A stretch of 64,000 nt of DNA from Cladocopium goreaui. Taxonomy: Eukaryota > Sar > Dinophyceae > Suessiales > Symbiodiniaceae. Of the stretch, positions 21,364-32,472 are shown piece after piece; the stretch's first letter is position 1; the number at the start of each line of letters is the position of its first letter. The notes below the pieces were generated by a model. It ran no database searches. It saw nothing but the letters and a program-made list of their open reading frames with translations, and was not told the origin of the DNA. A program made the position numbers and the translations under genes. The stretch spans positions 84,301 to 148,300 of the forward strand of contig CAMXCT020001510.1 of NCBI GenBank assembly GCA_947184155.2. The letters are read 5' to 3'.

Positions 21364-21500
21364 TGACTTTGGTTCAGGTGGTCCACTGGCTTGTTTCAGT
21401 CATGTTTTTACAAACATGTTTGACAGGCGGTGTGCTGACATGTTTGGGCATGTTTGTTTGTTTGGCTCAGGTGGTCCACTGGCCTGTTTGGTCATGTTTA
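21364..21500. repeat. Imperfect direct duplication
   Basis: GGT(T/C)CAGGTGGTCCACTGGC followed by TGTTT and GGTCATGTTT occurs twice about 100 bp apart, within the composite repeat. Confidence 0.6.
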
Positions 21501-21719
21501 AGCAAACCTGTTGAGAGCTCTGGAGTTTACTTCACATGGCCCACTGACATGTTTATATCCTGTTTGACAGACTGACATGCACAATGACCTGCCAGGTGAA
21601 ACAAATGATTGGGATAGTTAGTTGGGCAAAAGTCCCGTGACAAAAGCTTCAGACAAAAGTGGTGTCAACAAGCTGTTTTGAAATGTCATGGTGGGGATCA
21701 CTCGAAGCAAAGTAATTTG

Positions 21720-22330
21720 ATGTTATTTGGAAACATATTGTTGGCTGCCTTAACAATAAAAACATGCACCTAGCCAATCAATGGATATTTAATCAACAAA
21801 CATGGGGAATTAAACAACAAACAGGGTAATAGAATGGGATAAAAGCTGCAGTAAGCAATAATACTGTATCAAATGGCTCTGCTTGAAAATGAAGGAATTA
21901 CTCCAAATTATAGCCGTTTTAAAAGGACAACAACAATGACTAACCATCAAAGGGTTTAAGATGGACCAAATCCACCAGCCGTCCGTTTTTTTTAAATGGA
22001 TTGTGGCACGCAAAATGAACAGATCTAACGCTTAAGAAGTCTTTCCTGTAGTTGAGATTATGGGGAACAAATTCATGTCTTAAATCCAATAACAAACTAT
22101 CCCAGATTTTCAGTGCACAATTGTGCACGATTCAACGGTTTGAATCCGTTGGGGAAATGAGAAAAACAACATAGCCTCAAAAAACGAATCTATACTTCTG
22201 GAATACCTCAAGAACCTGATTGTCACATCAAAACAGGTGGTAGTTGTGGATGTTAATTCCCTTGCTAATCTGGATATGGCAGGATGGGCTCAACATAGGT
22301 GTTGCATGGTTTTGACCCAGCCCCATTTTT
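21720..22330. other. No supported gene
   Basis: Mixed AT-rich sequence. No open frame with coding-like codon use or paired splice sites. Confidence 0.4.
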
Positions 22331-22356
22331 TTGTCAATCCCCATATTCAAGAACTG

Positions 22357-22423
22357 TCATTCTGAGTCCTTTCGCCCCTCTTTGATGATCTTCTCCAAGA
22401 CTCCCAATTCCACGTGCAAGGAC
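22357..22423 (-). CDS. Candidate terminal exon
   Basis: Acceptor GCGATTCGCAG; frame SLHVELGVLEKIIKEGRKDS then E and TGA. Short, but with good codon choice and a good acceptor. Confidence 0.5.
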
Positions 22424-22604
22424 CTGCGAATCGCGATTGCAGAACCAAATGTGTTTTTCTTCACGTGCAATCACCTGGGAATGCAAGATATGGTACACAA
22501 TACAATCCATAATATCACAGGAATAAACTGAATAAACGTATTTGTCTAGGCATGTCTACGCATGTAGATGTCAAACCATTGTCAAAAAATATCTGAGGAT
22601 CTAC

Positions 22605-22737
22605 TGGGTGATTTCCCATGGAATTCGCTCATGACGAGGTGCTCATCCAAGATCGACGAATCCACACGGAATCGAGCTTTCCAATGCGTCTTTGTCCTGG
22701 TCTCCTTAGTCCAAGTCTCAGTGTGGAGCTTGCGTAC
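22605..22737 (-). CDS. Internal exon, unknown protein
   Basis: Acceptor ATACCTTGCAG and donor CCCA then GTAGAT give 44 codons plus one base: VRKLHTETWTKETRTKTHWK, ARFRVDSSILDEHLVMSEFH, GKSP. The Thr/Lys/Trp-rich, well-ordered composition suggests a globular domain. No family recognised. Confidence 0.65.
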
Positions 22738-22929
22738 CTGCAAGGTATCTTTTTTATTCACCAACGATATGGTTTGATTGATAGACTATTCAAAGTATAT
22801 ATATATATATGTGTACAGTATCATGAATTAAATGTGATATACGTATACAGTGTATTATATATATATATATTTAACTGGTATACTACTCATCACTGGGGTT
22901 AATTATTGGTTAACGCAATACAAATGTAA

Positions 22930-23050
22930 CATGTACAGCCTGTGACTGCCACCTGGCCATACCTGGCCCATCACCTGAGGTCAACAGGCGCCATTTGGGG
23001 ACGCCTTTTTTCACCAGCCGTTCGTGCACCAAGAATCACTTCTATCACTT
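22930..23050 (-). CDS. Candidate exon
   Basis: A donor CTCAG then GTGATG ends a frame FLVHERLVKKGVPKWRLLTS or, one frame over, ILGARTAGEKRRPQMAPVDL. The frame is not resolved. Confidence 0.35.
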
Positions 23051-23154
23051 TTGATGAAAAAATAGTTATATTTATATATATAACTTAACCCTGTTGAACT
23101 ATCATATACATATATTATATATGTATATATGTCTATATGAAAATCAGAATCGAA

Positions 23155-23260
23155 CTAATCCAACCGCCAGGATTCTTCAGGCGAGTCAAAGAGAGCCTTC
23201 GTTTGCTTCGCTCGGCCCATCCGTCGCAGCTTGCTGTTGGTGACATCCTGCCAGTGGTAT
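23155..23260 (-). CDS. Probable terminal exon, basic
   Basis: Acceptor TGACTCCAG; frame YHWQDVTNSKLRRMGRAKQT, KALFDSPEESWRLD ending in TAG. Confidence 0.55.
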
Positions 23261-23456
23261 CTGGAGTCACTGCTGGTTGCTGGCTGGTAGGGTCTAAACA
23301 AGTTCGTTCTCATTATGTGTATATACACATCAATCAACATTGCATAAATATTGCATACATATATTTATGTATGCATGCAAGAATACATTCCCTATTATAC
23401 AGAACATATGTATGTACAAGTACATCATTCCATATGGACGTTTGGCCCTTTCTCAC

Positions 23457-23519
23457 CACCGCCAGGCCTCAAGATATCCACTGGCACCTTCACGACGAAA
23501 TTTACGAAACGGCTTGGCC
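23457..23519 (-). CDS. 20-codon internal exon
   Basis: Acceptor GTGTGACCAG and donor G then GTGAGA enclose PSRFVNFVVKVPVDILRPGG. Clear splice sites. Confidence 0.55.
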
Positions 23520-23799
23520 CTGGTCACACGGGGAGCATCCGTTACGACACACAGAGGGCTGGTTGTTTTTTCAATCAAGAAAACATAAAATACAGTGGTG
23601 CAGTTGGGAATTGATCATTTTGAGATATTTTGACCCATCCAAAAACTGAATTCAGCAAGCCTTCTATGCGGCCTCAATGATTTTAAAGGACCTCCACCCG
23701 TCAGCGGGAACAGTGCGGCGATTGTGGGTTGGTTCAACAAGTATCCCAGACCAAAGGGTCGTCAAACTTAATCAGGTCTCAATCCCTGAGAATAAAAAA

Positions 23800-24056
23800 A
23801 AACGTACACACGTGCATATACATATATACACGTATATGCAGTAAGAGATCATGTATTCATTTGCATAATATGGAATCATAAAAAAGGTGGAAGATCACTT
23901 TTTTGTATTAAATATATATATATATATTATGCAGAAAGTAAAGTGTATACCTCATTGTAATTGTTATATGATAATCATTAATCATTTATCACCACTATAA
24001 TGACTATAATCACTATAAGCACCATTCAAATCATTTATAGTCACCATCAATATCTG
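23800..24056. repeat. TA-rich simple repeats
   Basis: TATACACGTATA and (TA)n tracts, then ATCATTTAT-like words. Non-coding. Confidence 0.6.
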
Positions 24057-24327
24057 ATCATCAGTCATCACTAGAATAATCATGAATAATCATGAATATA
24101 ATAATCCCCAATGGGGCCTGGTAAATGTTCTAATTACAGTAAACATCACCCAACTATTAGGGATACTTATATAATCTCCCTAACAAACACTTGAATCACT
24201 TGAAGGTGATGTTCAATCCCAAAACGGGACATTTACCAAGCCCATTGGGGATGATTATACCGCTCATTTATGGTGATGATGATTATTCATGATTATTCAT
24301 GATTATTCTAGTGATGATTGATGATCA
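24057..24327. mobile_element. Large imperfect palindrome (fold-back element)
   Basis: The left arm (GATCATCAGTCATCACTAGA ... CCCCAATGGG ... GGTAAATG) is matched in inverted order by the right arm (CATTTACC ... CCCATTGGGGATGATTATA ... TCTAGTGATGATTGATGATC). Arms are 75-100 bp around a roughly 90-bp centre. Confidence 0.8.
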
Positions 24328-24379
24328 TGACATTCATGATGACAATAAATGAATGGAATAACCATTACACATCCACATG

Positions 24380-24480
24380 TTGCCTGGTTCCCCCTGGCCT
24401 CTTAGGAGCTGTTTCCTCCTCGAAGCGAGCACTGAAGCTGTCGGAGAAGCAACGGCTCCTAACAAGGATGACATGCCTAT
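24380..24480. CDS. Candidate exon, strand ambiguous
   Basis: Plus frame PPGLLGAVSSSKRALKLSEK, QRLLTRMT; minus frame LLGAVASPTASVLASRRKQL. No decisive splice pair. Confidence 0.3.
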
Positions 24481-24689
24481 CAATATGGGGATATCATGGC
24501 GATATATGGGGGATACATTGGGGATAATTATACGTAGGATATGTATATACGTATATATGTATATGTATATATACAGTATGTATACGTATGTATTGTATAT
24601 CTATATCTATGTGTATATGTGTATGCATATGTCTGTCACCAGCAATATGATGTTCGATACTTTTGAGGCTCTAGTGATATGATATATGG

Positions 24690-25360
24690 AGGCTTAACCA
24701 ATAAAAAAGGGAGGTTTAATGTGTATTTCATGGGTATATAGCCAACCATATCCAATTTGGGTGTCTGAAAATGGAGGATTTACCACCAAATAACTATTTA
24801 CCAGTAGCAGGGACAATGATGATACACCGATGGATTCGGAGGTTCCCAATTTTCGCACAAACCCAAATCGCTATTGATAGATCCATGACCTTCCCTCAAT
24901 ATGTGTATATACATGTATATACAATGGTATAAAATCCAACTTTTCACATGGCACACATAATGCGAATAGATGAGAATAGTATGAACAACTGATCATAGTT
25001 GATCACAATTATTATTAAAGAAACAATCATAACATGAGAACAAACAACATCTCATCGCATTGCCGAAATACTCTCGTTACAACCAACAGTAATTAACATA
25101 AATGTTGTACTAATTATAATATTAATTATATAATCATTGCAATCATCATCAACAGTTCAACATAGTATATCATGTATATCATAATCAACAGATATCAACA
25201 GATTGGGGATAATATCAGAATATCCACATAATCATAGTATATCATAATCATAATCATGATAGTATTATCATATATTATCCACCAATCATAATCACAGTAA
25301 TCATAATCAATATCATAATCATAGAAATCATAGAATATCCACAATATATCCACCATATCC
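24690..25360. other. Non-coding AT-rich
   Basis: Contains one GGTTTAATG/GGAGGTTT-type dispersed repeat (24680-24800) and ATCATAATC repeats (25200-25340). No exon. Confidence 0.6.
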
Positions 25361-25362
25361 AC

Positions 25363-25456
25363 CAGTGAACAACGGTCCTGGCGAACAAAGACTGGGCTCC
25401 AGTGGGCCGCAGCCGCATGGCCCGACGGTGCACGCCATGGGGTGCGGGATGTGCTG
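25363..25456 (-). CDS. Internal exon, unknown protein
   Basis: 31 codons plus one base between acceptor CTTTCACAG and donor CTG then GTGGAT. Encodes STSRTPWRAPSGHAAAAHWS, PVFVRQDRCSL. An alternative frame (RRAMRLRPTGAQSLFARTVV) is open but fits the splice sites less well. Confidence 0.5.
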
Positions 25457-26307
25457 CTGTGAAAGTCACGGGATGTGCTGTGAATCATCGGGAAATCATA
25501 GGGAAATCCCCATTTTCAGTGCTTTAAAAATGTAGATCTTCGCTGTTTCACTGGCAATTTCGGGATATACCATAATATAGCCTAATATATAGCCTATTTC
25601 TGGACAGACTCTCCGAAAGTCAAACCGACAAAAGCCGTGCAGCGGCTGGAAATGCAAGAAATACTCTGAATTCGATATACTCTATGATTTTTGTGTGCTA
25701 CGTTCTGAGGTAATCTGCTCATCAACATACCAGTGAGGATTTGCGTGTTGCCGAGCTACTGAACATCTTGAGACCCTCACTGTATGAGGGCAATCTCCCA
25801 TTGTCAGGTCTCGGTTGTGTGCCAAGTGTTCCAAAAAACATTCTTTTCGAAACTGAAAAAAACGAAAAGACTGCAGTGAATGCAGCACGCCAAGCAATGT
25901 CAGGGCGTTGTTATGCCATATACACATCCTCCACCTAAGCCCCACAAACCCTTGATGCCTTGCAGCATGCTCCTCTCCAGGATAGGTCAACATTTTTTGC
26001 TCGAAGGCAATCGATAATCACCGCGCAGTTTCTGCACGGTGAATGTGAGGTCTGATCAAACCTCCCTCATTTCGAGGGTTTCATTAACTTTGAGCCTGGA
26101 TTCTTGAATATTCATATATATTCACATATGGGTGCTCCAAGAAAAATATGAGAAATTGTTTGGACCCCCCAAAAAACATCATGTTCCATGCATTCACGGT
26201 CAATTTTAAGGAGAATCTCAGAATCTCCGATATCATCCTGGAGCCTCATCCTGACCCCTTTTGGAGACCGAATCGCCTTAGGGCCTATGCCATTTGAACA
26301 ACTTGAC

Positions 26308-26530
26308 CTCGGGGATTTGCTGCTTCTGCAGCCGCTTGTTGCTGCCGCGAATGGAAGTCCCTCTCGACAACGGGGAGTCCAATGCAGGCCAGCAGGCAAA
26401 AGAGGACGATGATCCCCTCAGGATCGTCCCATATCGACCAACTGCCGTTACGGCTGGTACGGTGAACAGATTCGCCATAGAATGGTGAAAACTCGAACTT
26501 CTTGCTCATATTGTTGGTGAAATCTTCCAT
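26308..26530 (-). CDS. First coding exon of a small single-pass membrane protein
   Basis: An ATG at 26528-26530 with in-frame stops just upstream begins MEDFTNNMSKKFEFSPFYGE, SVHRTSRNGSWSIWDDPEG, then one hydrophobic segment IIVLFCLLACIGLPV (about residues 40-54) and a polar Gln/Ala-rich tail. A donor CGAG then GTCAAG ends the exon in phase 1. If it is not spliced, the frame closes at TAG giving 81 residues. The start, single TM and polar tail suggest a small organelle-membrane subunit, but I do not recognise it. A phase-compatible continuation could lie near 25950 (EHAARHQGFVGLRWR). Confidence 0.7.
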
Positions 26531-26851
26531 TATGTTCCTATCTTATCCTCATTGTATCCCCATCAAACCGTGGCAATCCTTCCAACAAAGGTCGCAACTG
26601 AAACGATATCAACAGATCAAAAAACTATGATGGCCAAGTTGCCTTGAGTAATTGTCTTAAAATATCAAAAAAAGAGTCAATGGATTTCATGAATAAATCG
26701 GAATTATCTTGAGTAATCCATTTTCATTGGGTTATATATTCCACATATATATTCCACATATATCCCAGTTATATATGGTTATATATATATATATCCATGT
26801 TCTTCATTTATTTCGGAATCGGATTTTCATCGGATTTTCATCGGATTTCAC

Positions 26852-26928
26852 CCAGCTGCTGTGCCCAAGAGCCACGAAGTCCATGCTCCAGGCCACCACT
26901 CCACCACTGCTGGGCCACAGACATAGGA
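26852..26928 (-). CDS. Candidate Trp-rich exon
   Basis: Acceptor GATCCGCCAG and donor GG then GTGAAA. Frame SYVCGPAVVEWWPGAWTSWL, LGTAA. A second frame (GGVVAWSMDFVALGHSSW) is also open. Confidence 0.45.
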
Positions 26929-26979
26929 CTGGCGGATCCAGCACTCACATTGTCACATATATATATACCCTTAGCTTCC

Positions 26980-27660
26980 AAACCCTACAAATTTGTCGGG
27001 TGCAAACTAAAACCCTGGGTTTAGCCGTGATCATGCTAAAAACCTTGGGTTTGTCACAAAAACCAGGGTTTTCTTACAAACTGTCCGAATTCGATATAGT
27101 GCTTGCTTCCAACACTTCTCCTACTTTGCTTCATCATATGTTTCTTAGATTTTCCTCCATTCAGCCTTTCCGTCAGGAAACCACATCTACATTATACATC
27201 TGAAGTAGAGAAAAACGCAACCCCAACATGGAAAAGTACGGGTCGGGAATTCAAGCCTCTAGCAAACCGTGTTCAACCCGTGATTTACCCGTGTCAACCC
27301 GTGTTTTCTTAAGGAATACCCAGGGTTTGTAGGCTAAACCTCGTGTATTTTGAAAATAACCAGGTTTTCTCTAACCCGTGTTCAACCCATGTTCAACCCG
27401 TGATTTACCCGTGTGCACCCATGATATAAACATGGGTTGGAACCCCTTGGAACTGGTGAAAATATAATATGTTTTTGTTGTGTGTTGGGCTTGTGTTTGG
27501 GCGTCGATGACCAGTAGACTGGACAGAAATGCAATACTTTTTGAGGACCCACCGCATTAATAAAATCAGAGCATTTGGGGGCATGGTCTCGAAATTTGTG
27601 GAAATAGAAAAACCTTGGGTTTTGTTTTGAAACCCTGGGTTTTAAGTGCCACCCTGCGAA
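26980..27660. repeat. AAACCCTGGGTTT-type dispersed palindromic words
   Basis: Many copies of AAACC(C/T)(T)GGGTTT, AACCCGTGTTCAACCC and ACCAGGGTTTTC. Non-coding. Similar in style to 16430-17480. Confidence 0.5.
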
Positions 27661-27959
27661 TTTTGCGGGTTCGGAGGGTCAAGGTATATAATTTTATATA
27701 TACATATGTGATATATCATATCATTATGTATATGTATATACAACACAAGGTAATATTGTGACACCAGAATATACTAAGATAACATATGTAAAAATAACAA
27801 ACGTCATTTAAATGTCTGTATATGTGTAATATATTCATCATATGTTGATCATATTATCATCATATTTTCATCATATATTATAAACTACCGCTACGCATAT
27901 TGTGAATTGGTAGGGCTCTATACTCCTTCATCGTACCTATATCACTATATGATGTCATA

Positions 27960-28320
27960 CATGGAGGTTTCCTTAATTGGGTGGTAGCCCCAAATCATCG
28001 AAGGAGATCATGACTTTGTATTGACCCATGGTGACTTGGGGATCCCCCGTTTAAAGAAACACTCATATATGTCATTTATAGGATATACCATTATATATAT
28101 ATGTATCGGTATGTATCACATCTTGAATAACTGTCACATGGAGGTTTCTTAAAATGGGGGTACCCGCAAATCATCCATTTTTATAGAATGTTCCATTTTG
28201 CACATATATAAACCATCCAGCTATTGGGATACCCAAAAAATCCTTCATTTTTTTCGGATTTTCCATTCTAAACCATCCAGCTGTTGGGGTAGCCCCATGA
28301 CTTTGTAAAGCTTCGTACAA
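27960..28320. repeat. GGTACC-core dispersed repeat, two tandem copies
   Basis: ACATGGAGGTTTC(T/C)TTAA... GGGGGTACCC..., AAACCATCCAGCT(A/G)TTGGG. The same words occur at 3930-4015, 11665-11800, 35036-35125, 36395-36660 and 56150-56215. Confidence 0.7.
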
Positions 28321-28387
28321 TCCCTTCCTCCTAATATTAAACACCCCCTAAAAACCATGGTTTCGTAGGGAAATTCCACATCATTAG

Positions 28388-28520
28388 ACCATTTAGGGAG
28401 TGTTTAATATTAGATAATATTAATTAACCATAATTGTGACCATTTGGGAAGACTGGGAAGTGTGTAATATTAGATAATATTAATTGATCATTGGGACCAT
28501 TTAGGGAGTGTTTTTCATAT
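28388..28520. repeat. About 52-bp triplicated unit
   Basis: GACCATTTAGGGAGTGTTTA with ATATTAGATAATATTAATT occurs three times with small changes. Confidence 0.7.
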
Positions 28521-28614
28521 TAAGGTGGGATTATTCATGAAAATTACAATATAATTTAATTAGCCACCAATTATATATAGATTATTATAGTATTAACCAC
28601 TAATTAACCACTAA

Positions 28615-28791
28615 TTATAGTATGTCATCCGCCATTTCACATATTTCACGCGCCTCTCTGAGGTCCTTCGCGCACCAGAACTTCTCGGTGCGGCTGGCGT
28701 TCAACGCTGCGTGGATCCGATCCACCACCTTTGGCGTCGTGCCGTGGTACCAGCCTGGGATGGCGCCTGCCGTGGCCATAACGTTGGTGAC
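28615..28791 (-). CDS. Terminal exon, unknown protein
   Basis: Exactly 58 codons plus TAA after the acceptor CTCGCCAG. Encodes VTNVMATAGAIPGWYHGTTP, KVVDRIHAALNASRTEKFWC, AKDLREAREICEMADDIL. Codon use is strongly coding-like and it is bounded by AT-rich DNA. It is phase 0, compatible with the exon at 29669-29749. Function unknown. Confidence 0.75.
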   Translation of the reverse strand, partial: VTNVMATAGAIPGWYHGTTPKVVDRIHAALNASRTEKFWCAKDLREAREICEMADDIL

Positions 28792-29668
28792 CTGGCGAGG
28801 TCAGAAATCTGTGGCGAAGTTAATCTGGTTCAATAGGTTTCAATGTGGTTCAGTTTGTTTTAATATATGGGAATATATATGGGAATATTATATATTATAT
28901 ATATATATATTGAAACAAACCACAACCCCATATATTTGAATAATTTTGAATATGGGACCTGGGGAGGAACTGCATCATTCCTTCCTGATGTTGTGTGACG
29001 AATAGTGAGTCTTGATGCTTTGGAGAAATGTGACATCCATTGTTTGTGGATCTTCGGGGCAACATTTTCCCAAAACCAATGGACCAATCTAAACAACCCC
29101 GGCGCGAAGAGATAAAAATATGAGTGGCCCATGACTTGTGCTAAAGTCGTAAGTGCATGCCATGCAGACACAGACATATAGTAAATCATCATCAGCCATG
29201 TCGAGGCATCCAAATTAAATTGAGTTGGGCAGTAGGAAACTGCTGCGCTTGGCCCAGTGCTTGGTCGAAAGTTGCCTCTGACTCTTCCCAGCTGGTAGTT
29301 GAAACAATACTGAATACGAAAAAACATCCGTTGCTTTTGTCCATCGAAACAGGTTGACTTGAAAGGACACTCCAAAAACCTTACCAAGCGGAAATCTCAT
29401 TTACAAGTGCAGAAGACAGTATCTTTGGGTGGTGCGCATCTTAGTACCCTCAAAAGTCATCGGCCAGAAGAACAGTGGTCAAAAGTCTAAGGATCGCCAG
29501 GAAAAAAAAAAGATGTTACCACTGCAAATCAGTGTGACATGGTATGATCAGAAATGGTATGATAATATATACCATGCTATATATATATATAGATTACAAT
29601 TGTATATACAAATATTACCACCCCCCTGAGACATCCTCAGATTAAGATCTTTAAAGACATTGCCGCAC

Positions 29669-29749
29669 TGTTGCCTGCGTGATCTGCATTTCATGAATTG
29701 GTACATCTGCTTTCTTTGCGTCAGCAACTTCCAGCACCACTTTTGCTTC
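29669..29749 (-). CDS. 27-codon internal exon
   Basis: Acceptor CCCTTTGCAG and donor ACA then GTGCGG, phase 0 at both ends. Encodes EAKVVLEVADAKKADVPIHE, MQITQAT. It joins in frame to the terminal exon at 28615-28791. Confidence 0.6.
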
Positions 29750-29947
29750 CTGCAAAGGGCACAATGTGCAGTTTCTACTGGGTGGAATGATGGCAAAAAT
29801 CCAAAAGGCCTTAACTGGGAAACTGGAAACCATAAGGGGTCCAATGTGTAAATATAATGATATACATATATATATATATGTATATATATTATACATTATA
29901 TTCCCCTCACCTGCTAGTACAATGCCGTTTAAACCATGACGAGACTC

Positions 29948-30007
29948 ACCTGCAGTAGATTCACCAATAAAAACCGTTTCCGCAAAGTAATACGCTGCAT
30001 TCTCCAT
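29948..30007 (-). CDS. Candidate exon with consensus donor
   Basis: Ends at CTGCAG then GTGAGT (perfect donor). Frame ENAAYYFAETVFIGESTA or, to fit phase 0, QRITLRKRFLLVNLLQ. Confidence 0.4.
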
Positions 30008-30169
30008 GGCAAAAACGCCAACAACAAAAAAACTGTTATGTTATATTATATTATATTATGTTATATTATATTATATTATTGTATTATTTATATATATATA
30101 TATAAACGCCAACAATGCGAACTCAAAAATGGATGTTCAACTCCTATCAACTCAAAGGATCTCAATTGG

Positions 30170-30334
30170 GACCACCACGCGGCCACGCGGTGCCTCAGAC
30201 TCCACTAGGACCGCCGTCGAGTTGGATGCACACTTTCGAGTTTCTTCATCCACACCATCTTTGCAGCTGCATTCTGCAAGTTTGCCTGTTCGGCTGAAGA
30301 CCTGAGACACTGCTTCGATCTTCTCACTGAGACA
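30170..30334 (-). CDS. Internal exon, Cys-containing
   Basis: Frame CLSEKIEAVSQVFSRTGKLA, ECSCKDGVDEETRKCASNST, AVLVESEAPRGR. Acceptor CATCTCAAG; the donor is one of several GTGG sites. The clustered Cys (CSC...C) may form disulfides or a metal site. Confidence 0.55.
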
Positions 30335-31179
30335 CTTGAGATGTTTTGGGCGTGCCAATCTTTGGGAACGTGATGATCAACCAGTGGATTTTTAGAGATC
30401 CCCTATTAGCAAAAGGCCAGATGAATGGCGATGGATATCCAGGATATCGTTGGAGTACCATGGACCCACAAATGGCTGGTCATGTTGAGTATTCAACATA
30501 TTCAACATATTCAACATTCTATAATCCTATAATATACAATACTATATACTATTACTATAATATAATATTTATGTATAACATTGTATAACAGTTATTCATT
30601 TTTGATGCGTTTCTTGGCGTTTTTTTGTGAGTTGACCCATACTCAATTGAAAATGTCAATCCTGCCATCAGGGGGACCCCCCAAATCCATCCCTGGTTGA
30701 CTGCTGAGCTTCACAGACTTCCCGCTGCTTATCATCGTAGCACTCAACTCCTCAGGCACCGCAGCTGCGGTCACAAAAAAGCTGCGTGTGACTTAATGGG
30801 ACATAATGGGACTACCCCTCTTGGATGAAGGATTACTCTATAACTTATAACTTATAACATCTTATAACCCTTTATAACTTTTGTGGGGAAAGTTGAAGTC
30901 AGGTCTCTCCCTACCAGTACGGTCCTGTTCTTGTTGGACAGGAAACGTCACTCCGTGGTCATCCAGGATTTAGCTCCCAAGGTCGCTGGGCCAAGCAGAA
31001 AACAGCAGTTTCAGTATTCGCAGACAAGAATATGCATGTTTCGCGCTGCTCAAAAGGAATATGTGATACATGTCATTTTAAAATGTTCAAACACTAACAT
31101 AATACATATGCATCTGTATACTGTATACTGTATACTGTAATTAAATGCAATTATTAAATTATCATCAATTATCACTGAC

Positions 31180-31400
31180 CTGGATGGAAAATGATGTAAC
31201 CTCATGTCGTTTTGGGGGGTCCACGCCTTCGACACGGGAAGCCTTCTTCGCGATGCGATCGCCACCAAGACTCGAGTGAAGCACTCATCCACTGGCATTT
31301 CAGCTTGGAAGGTGCAGAATGCATCGTAGCTGCCATGCCCAATCCTATGACATTCACTCGATTCACTGAGAATTTTCATTGACTTGCCGGTTGCCGCTCC
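31180..31400 (-). CDS. Internal exon, possibly C-terminal part of the PrsW-like gene
   Basis: 221 bp between acceptor TTTGTGTAG and a strong donor AG then GTCAGT. Encodes GAATGKSMKILSESSECHRI, GHGSYDAFCTFQAEMPVDEC, FTRVLVAIASRRRLPVSKAW, TPQNDMRLHHFPSR. It lies downstream of the PrsW exons on the same strand, but continuity with them is not proved. Confidence 0.6.
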
Positions 31401-31699
31401 CTACACAAACATGTTTGCCCGGTCAAAATCCGTTGGATATTCCTATATATTGCATAGTCATACAGTGTCATACATTATCAAACAAGTCTACAAATGTCAT
31501 ATAAGTTAAGTGATATATTGTCAGCAAAACTAAAAAAATGATCCAAGCAACACCATCATGATCCAGCCAATGAACCTAAGCCACACGCATGGCCGTGAAG
31601 CAAAGCAATACCACCACTGGAATCAGAAACATCACCATCGCACATGCTACAGTACAAGCACTTCACATGCTCAAAGAAGACGCATCAGGATCCTCCAGA

Positions 31700-31836
31700 A
31701 CTGTCCGCAGTGCCAAACAGTGCTCTACGAGGATTGTCCAAAGAAAAAGCACCCGTGATCAGCCGTGGATATGACAAGCCGCATGACAAGCCCCGTGAGA
31801 TCCCGTGCGCCAATTTTGGAAGTGAAGTGACGATGA
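31700..31836 (-). CDS. Probable next exon of the PrsW-like gene
   Basis: Acceptor TTGCTAAAG, two-base start matching phase 1 of the exon ending near 32473. Frame IVTSLPKLAHGISRGLSCGL, SYPRLITGAFSLDNPRRALF, GTADSS. A moderately hydrophobic stretch would extend the helix after the catalytic His. The 3' end is uncertain. Confidence 0.45.
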
Positions 31837-32472
31837 CTTTAGCAACCACTGACAGTCACTGACATATAATACCTTGATGTTCAGATGATATTCTTCAAGA
31901 TTTGCCCTCAGATTCAAAAAAGTGACCCCCAGCCATCACATTTTGTCAAGTCACTTCACAAAGGGCCGTTTTCTCTGCGAAAACAACGAAATCGCTAGGA
32001 AGAAAGAACAAGTTCCTGACTTCCGGTTGGAAGGTCGCTGGTCTACTGCTGTGCCTTTTGGTTTGTGAAAGTGCATCGTGTCTTTTCTATGGACGTGCTG
32101 GAAAACCCATCACCGACCAATATCAATCCTCGGTTTAGGTTGAAGCAGCAGTGTCTGACCCTTTAGCGTCTTTAAGATGCCCAACTGAATCCTTTCTCTT
32201 TCTCATTGCCAGGAACAATTTATTGTGACAGTGATATCAGTCTGGAAACATCCGCAATCACAATTGAGTCCCATCAAAATGCTACTGCTACAGAGACTTT
32301 CCTAGCAAATACACCGAACATGGTCGTTCAAAAAAATTTGGGTGCTATCTCCAATAGATGGTCGTGTCATCGGAAAAAAATGTGTAAAAAATGATGATCA
32401 ACCATGATCAACCAGTGATTTTCCAGCATCATTTCCAGTGATGTTCCAACATTTTCTCCAGCGGTGTCCACG

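Larger units (their letters stand above)
20459..21718. mobile_element. Composite repeat, copy 1 (shared ends with 59708-60365)
   Basis: Starts with CCCCACCTGCCAGGTGAGGG and ends with CATGGTGGGGATCACTCGAA; both boundary words recur at 59.71 and 60.33 kb in the same order and orientation. Between them are a CTCCTC-rich tract, a 40-bp minisatellite and weakly similar AGAAGATATG sequence. It could be a duplicated gene segment or a non-autonomous retroelement. No transposase is visible. Confidence 0.6.
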
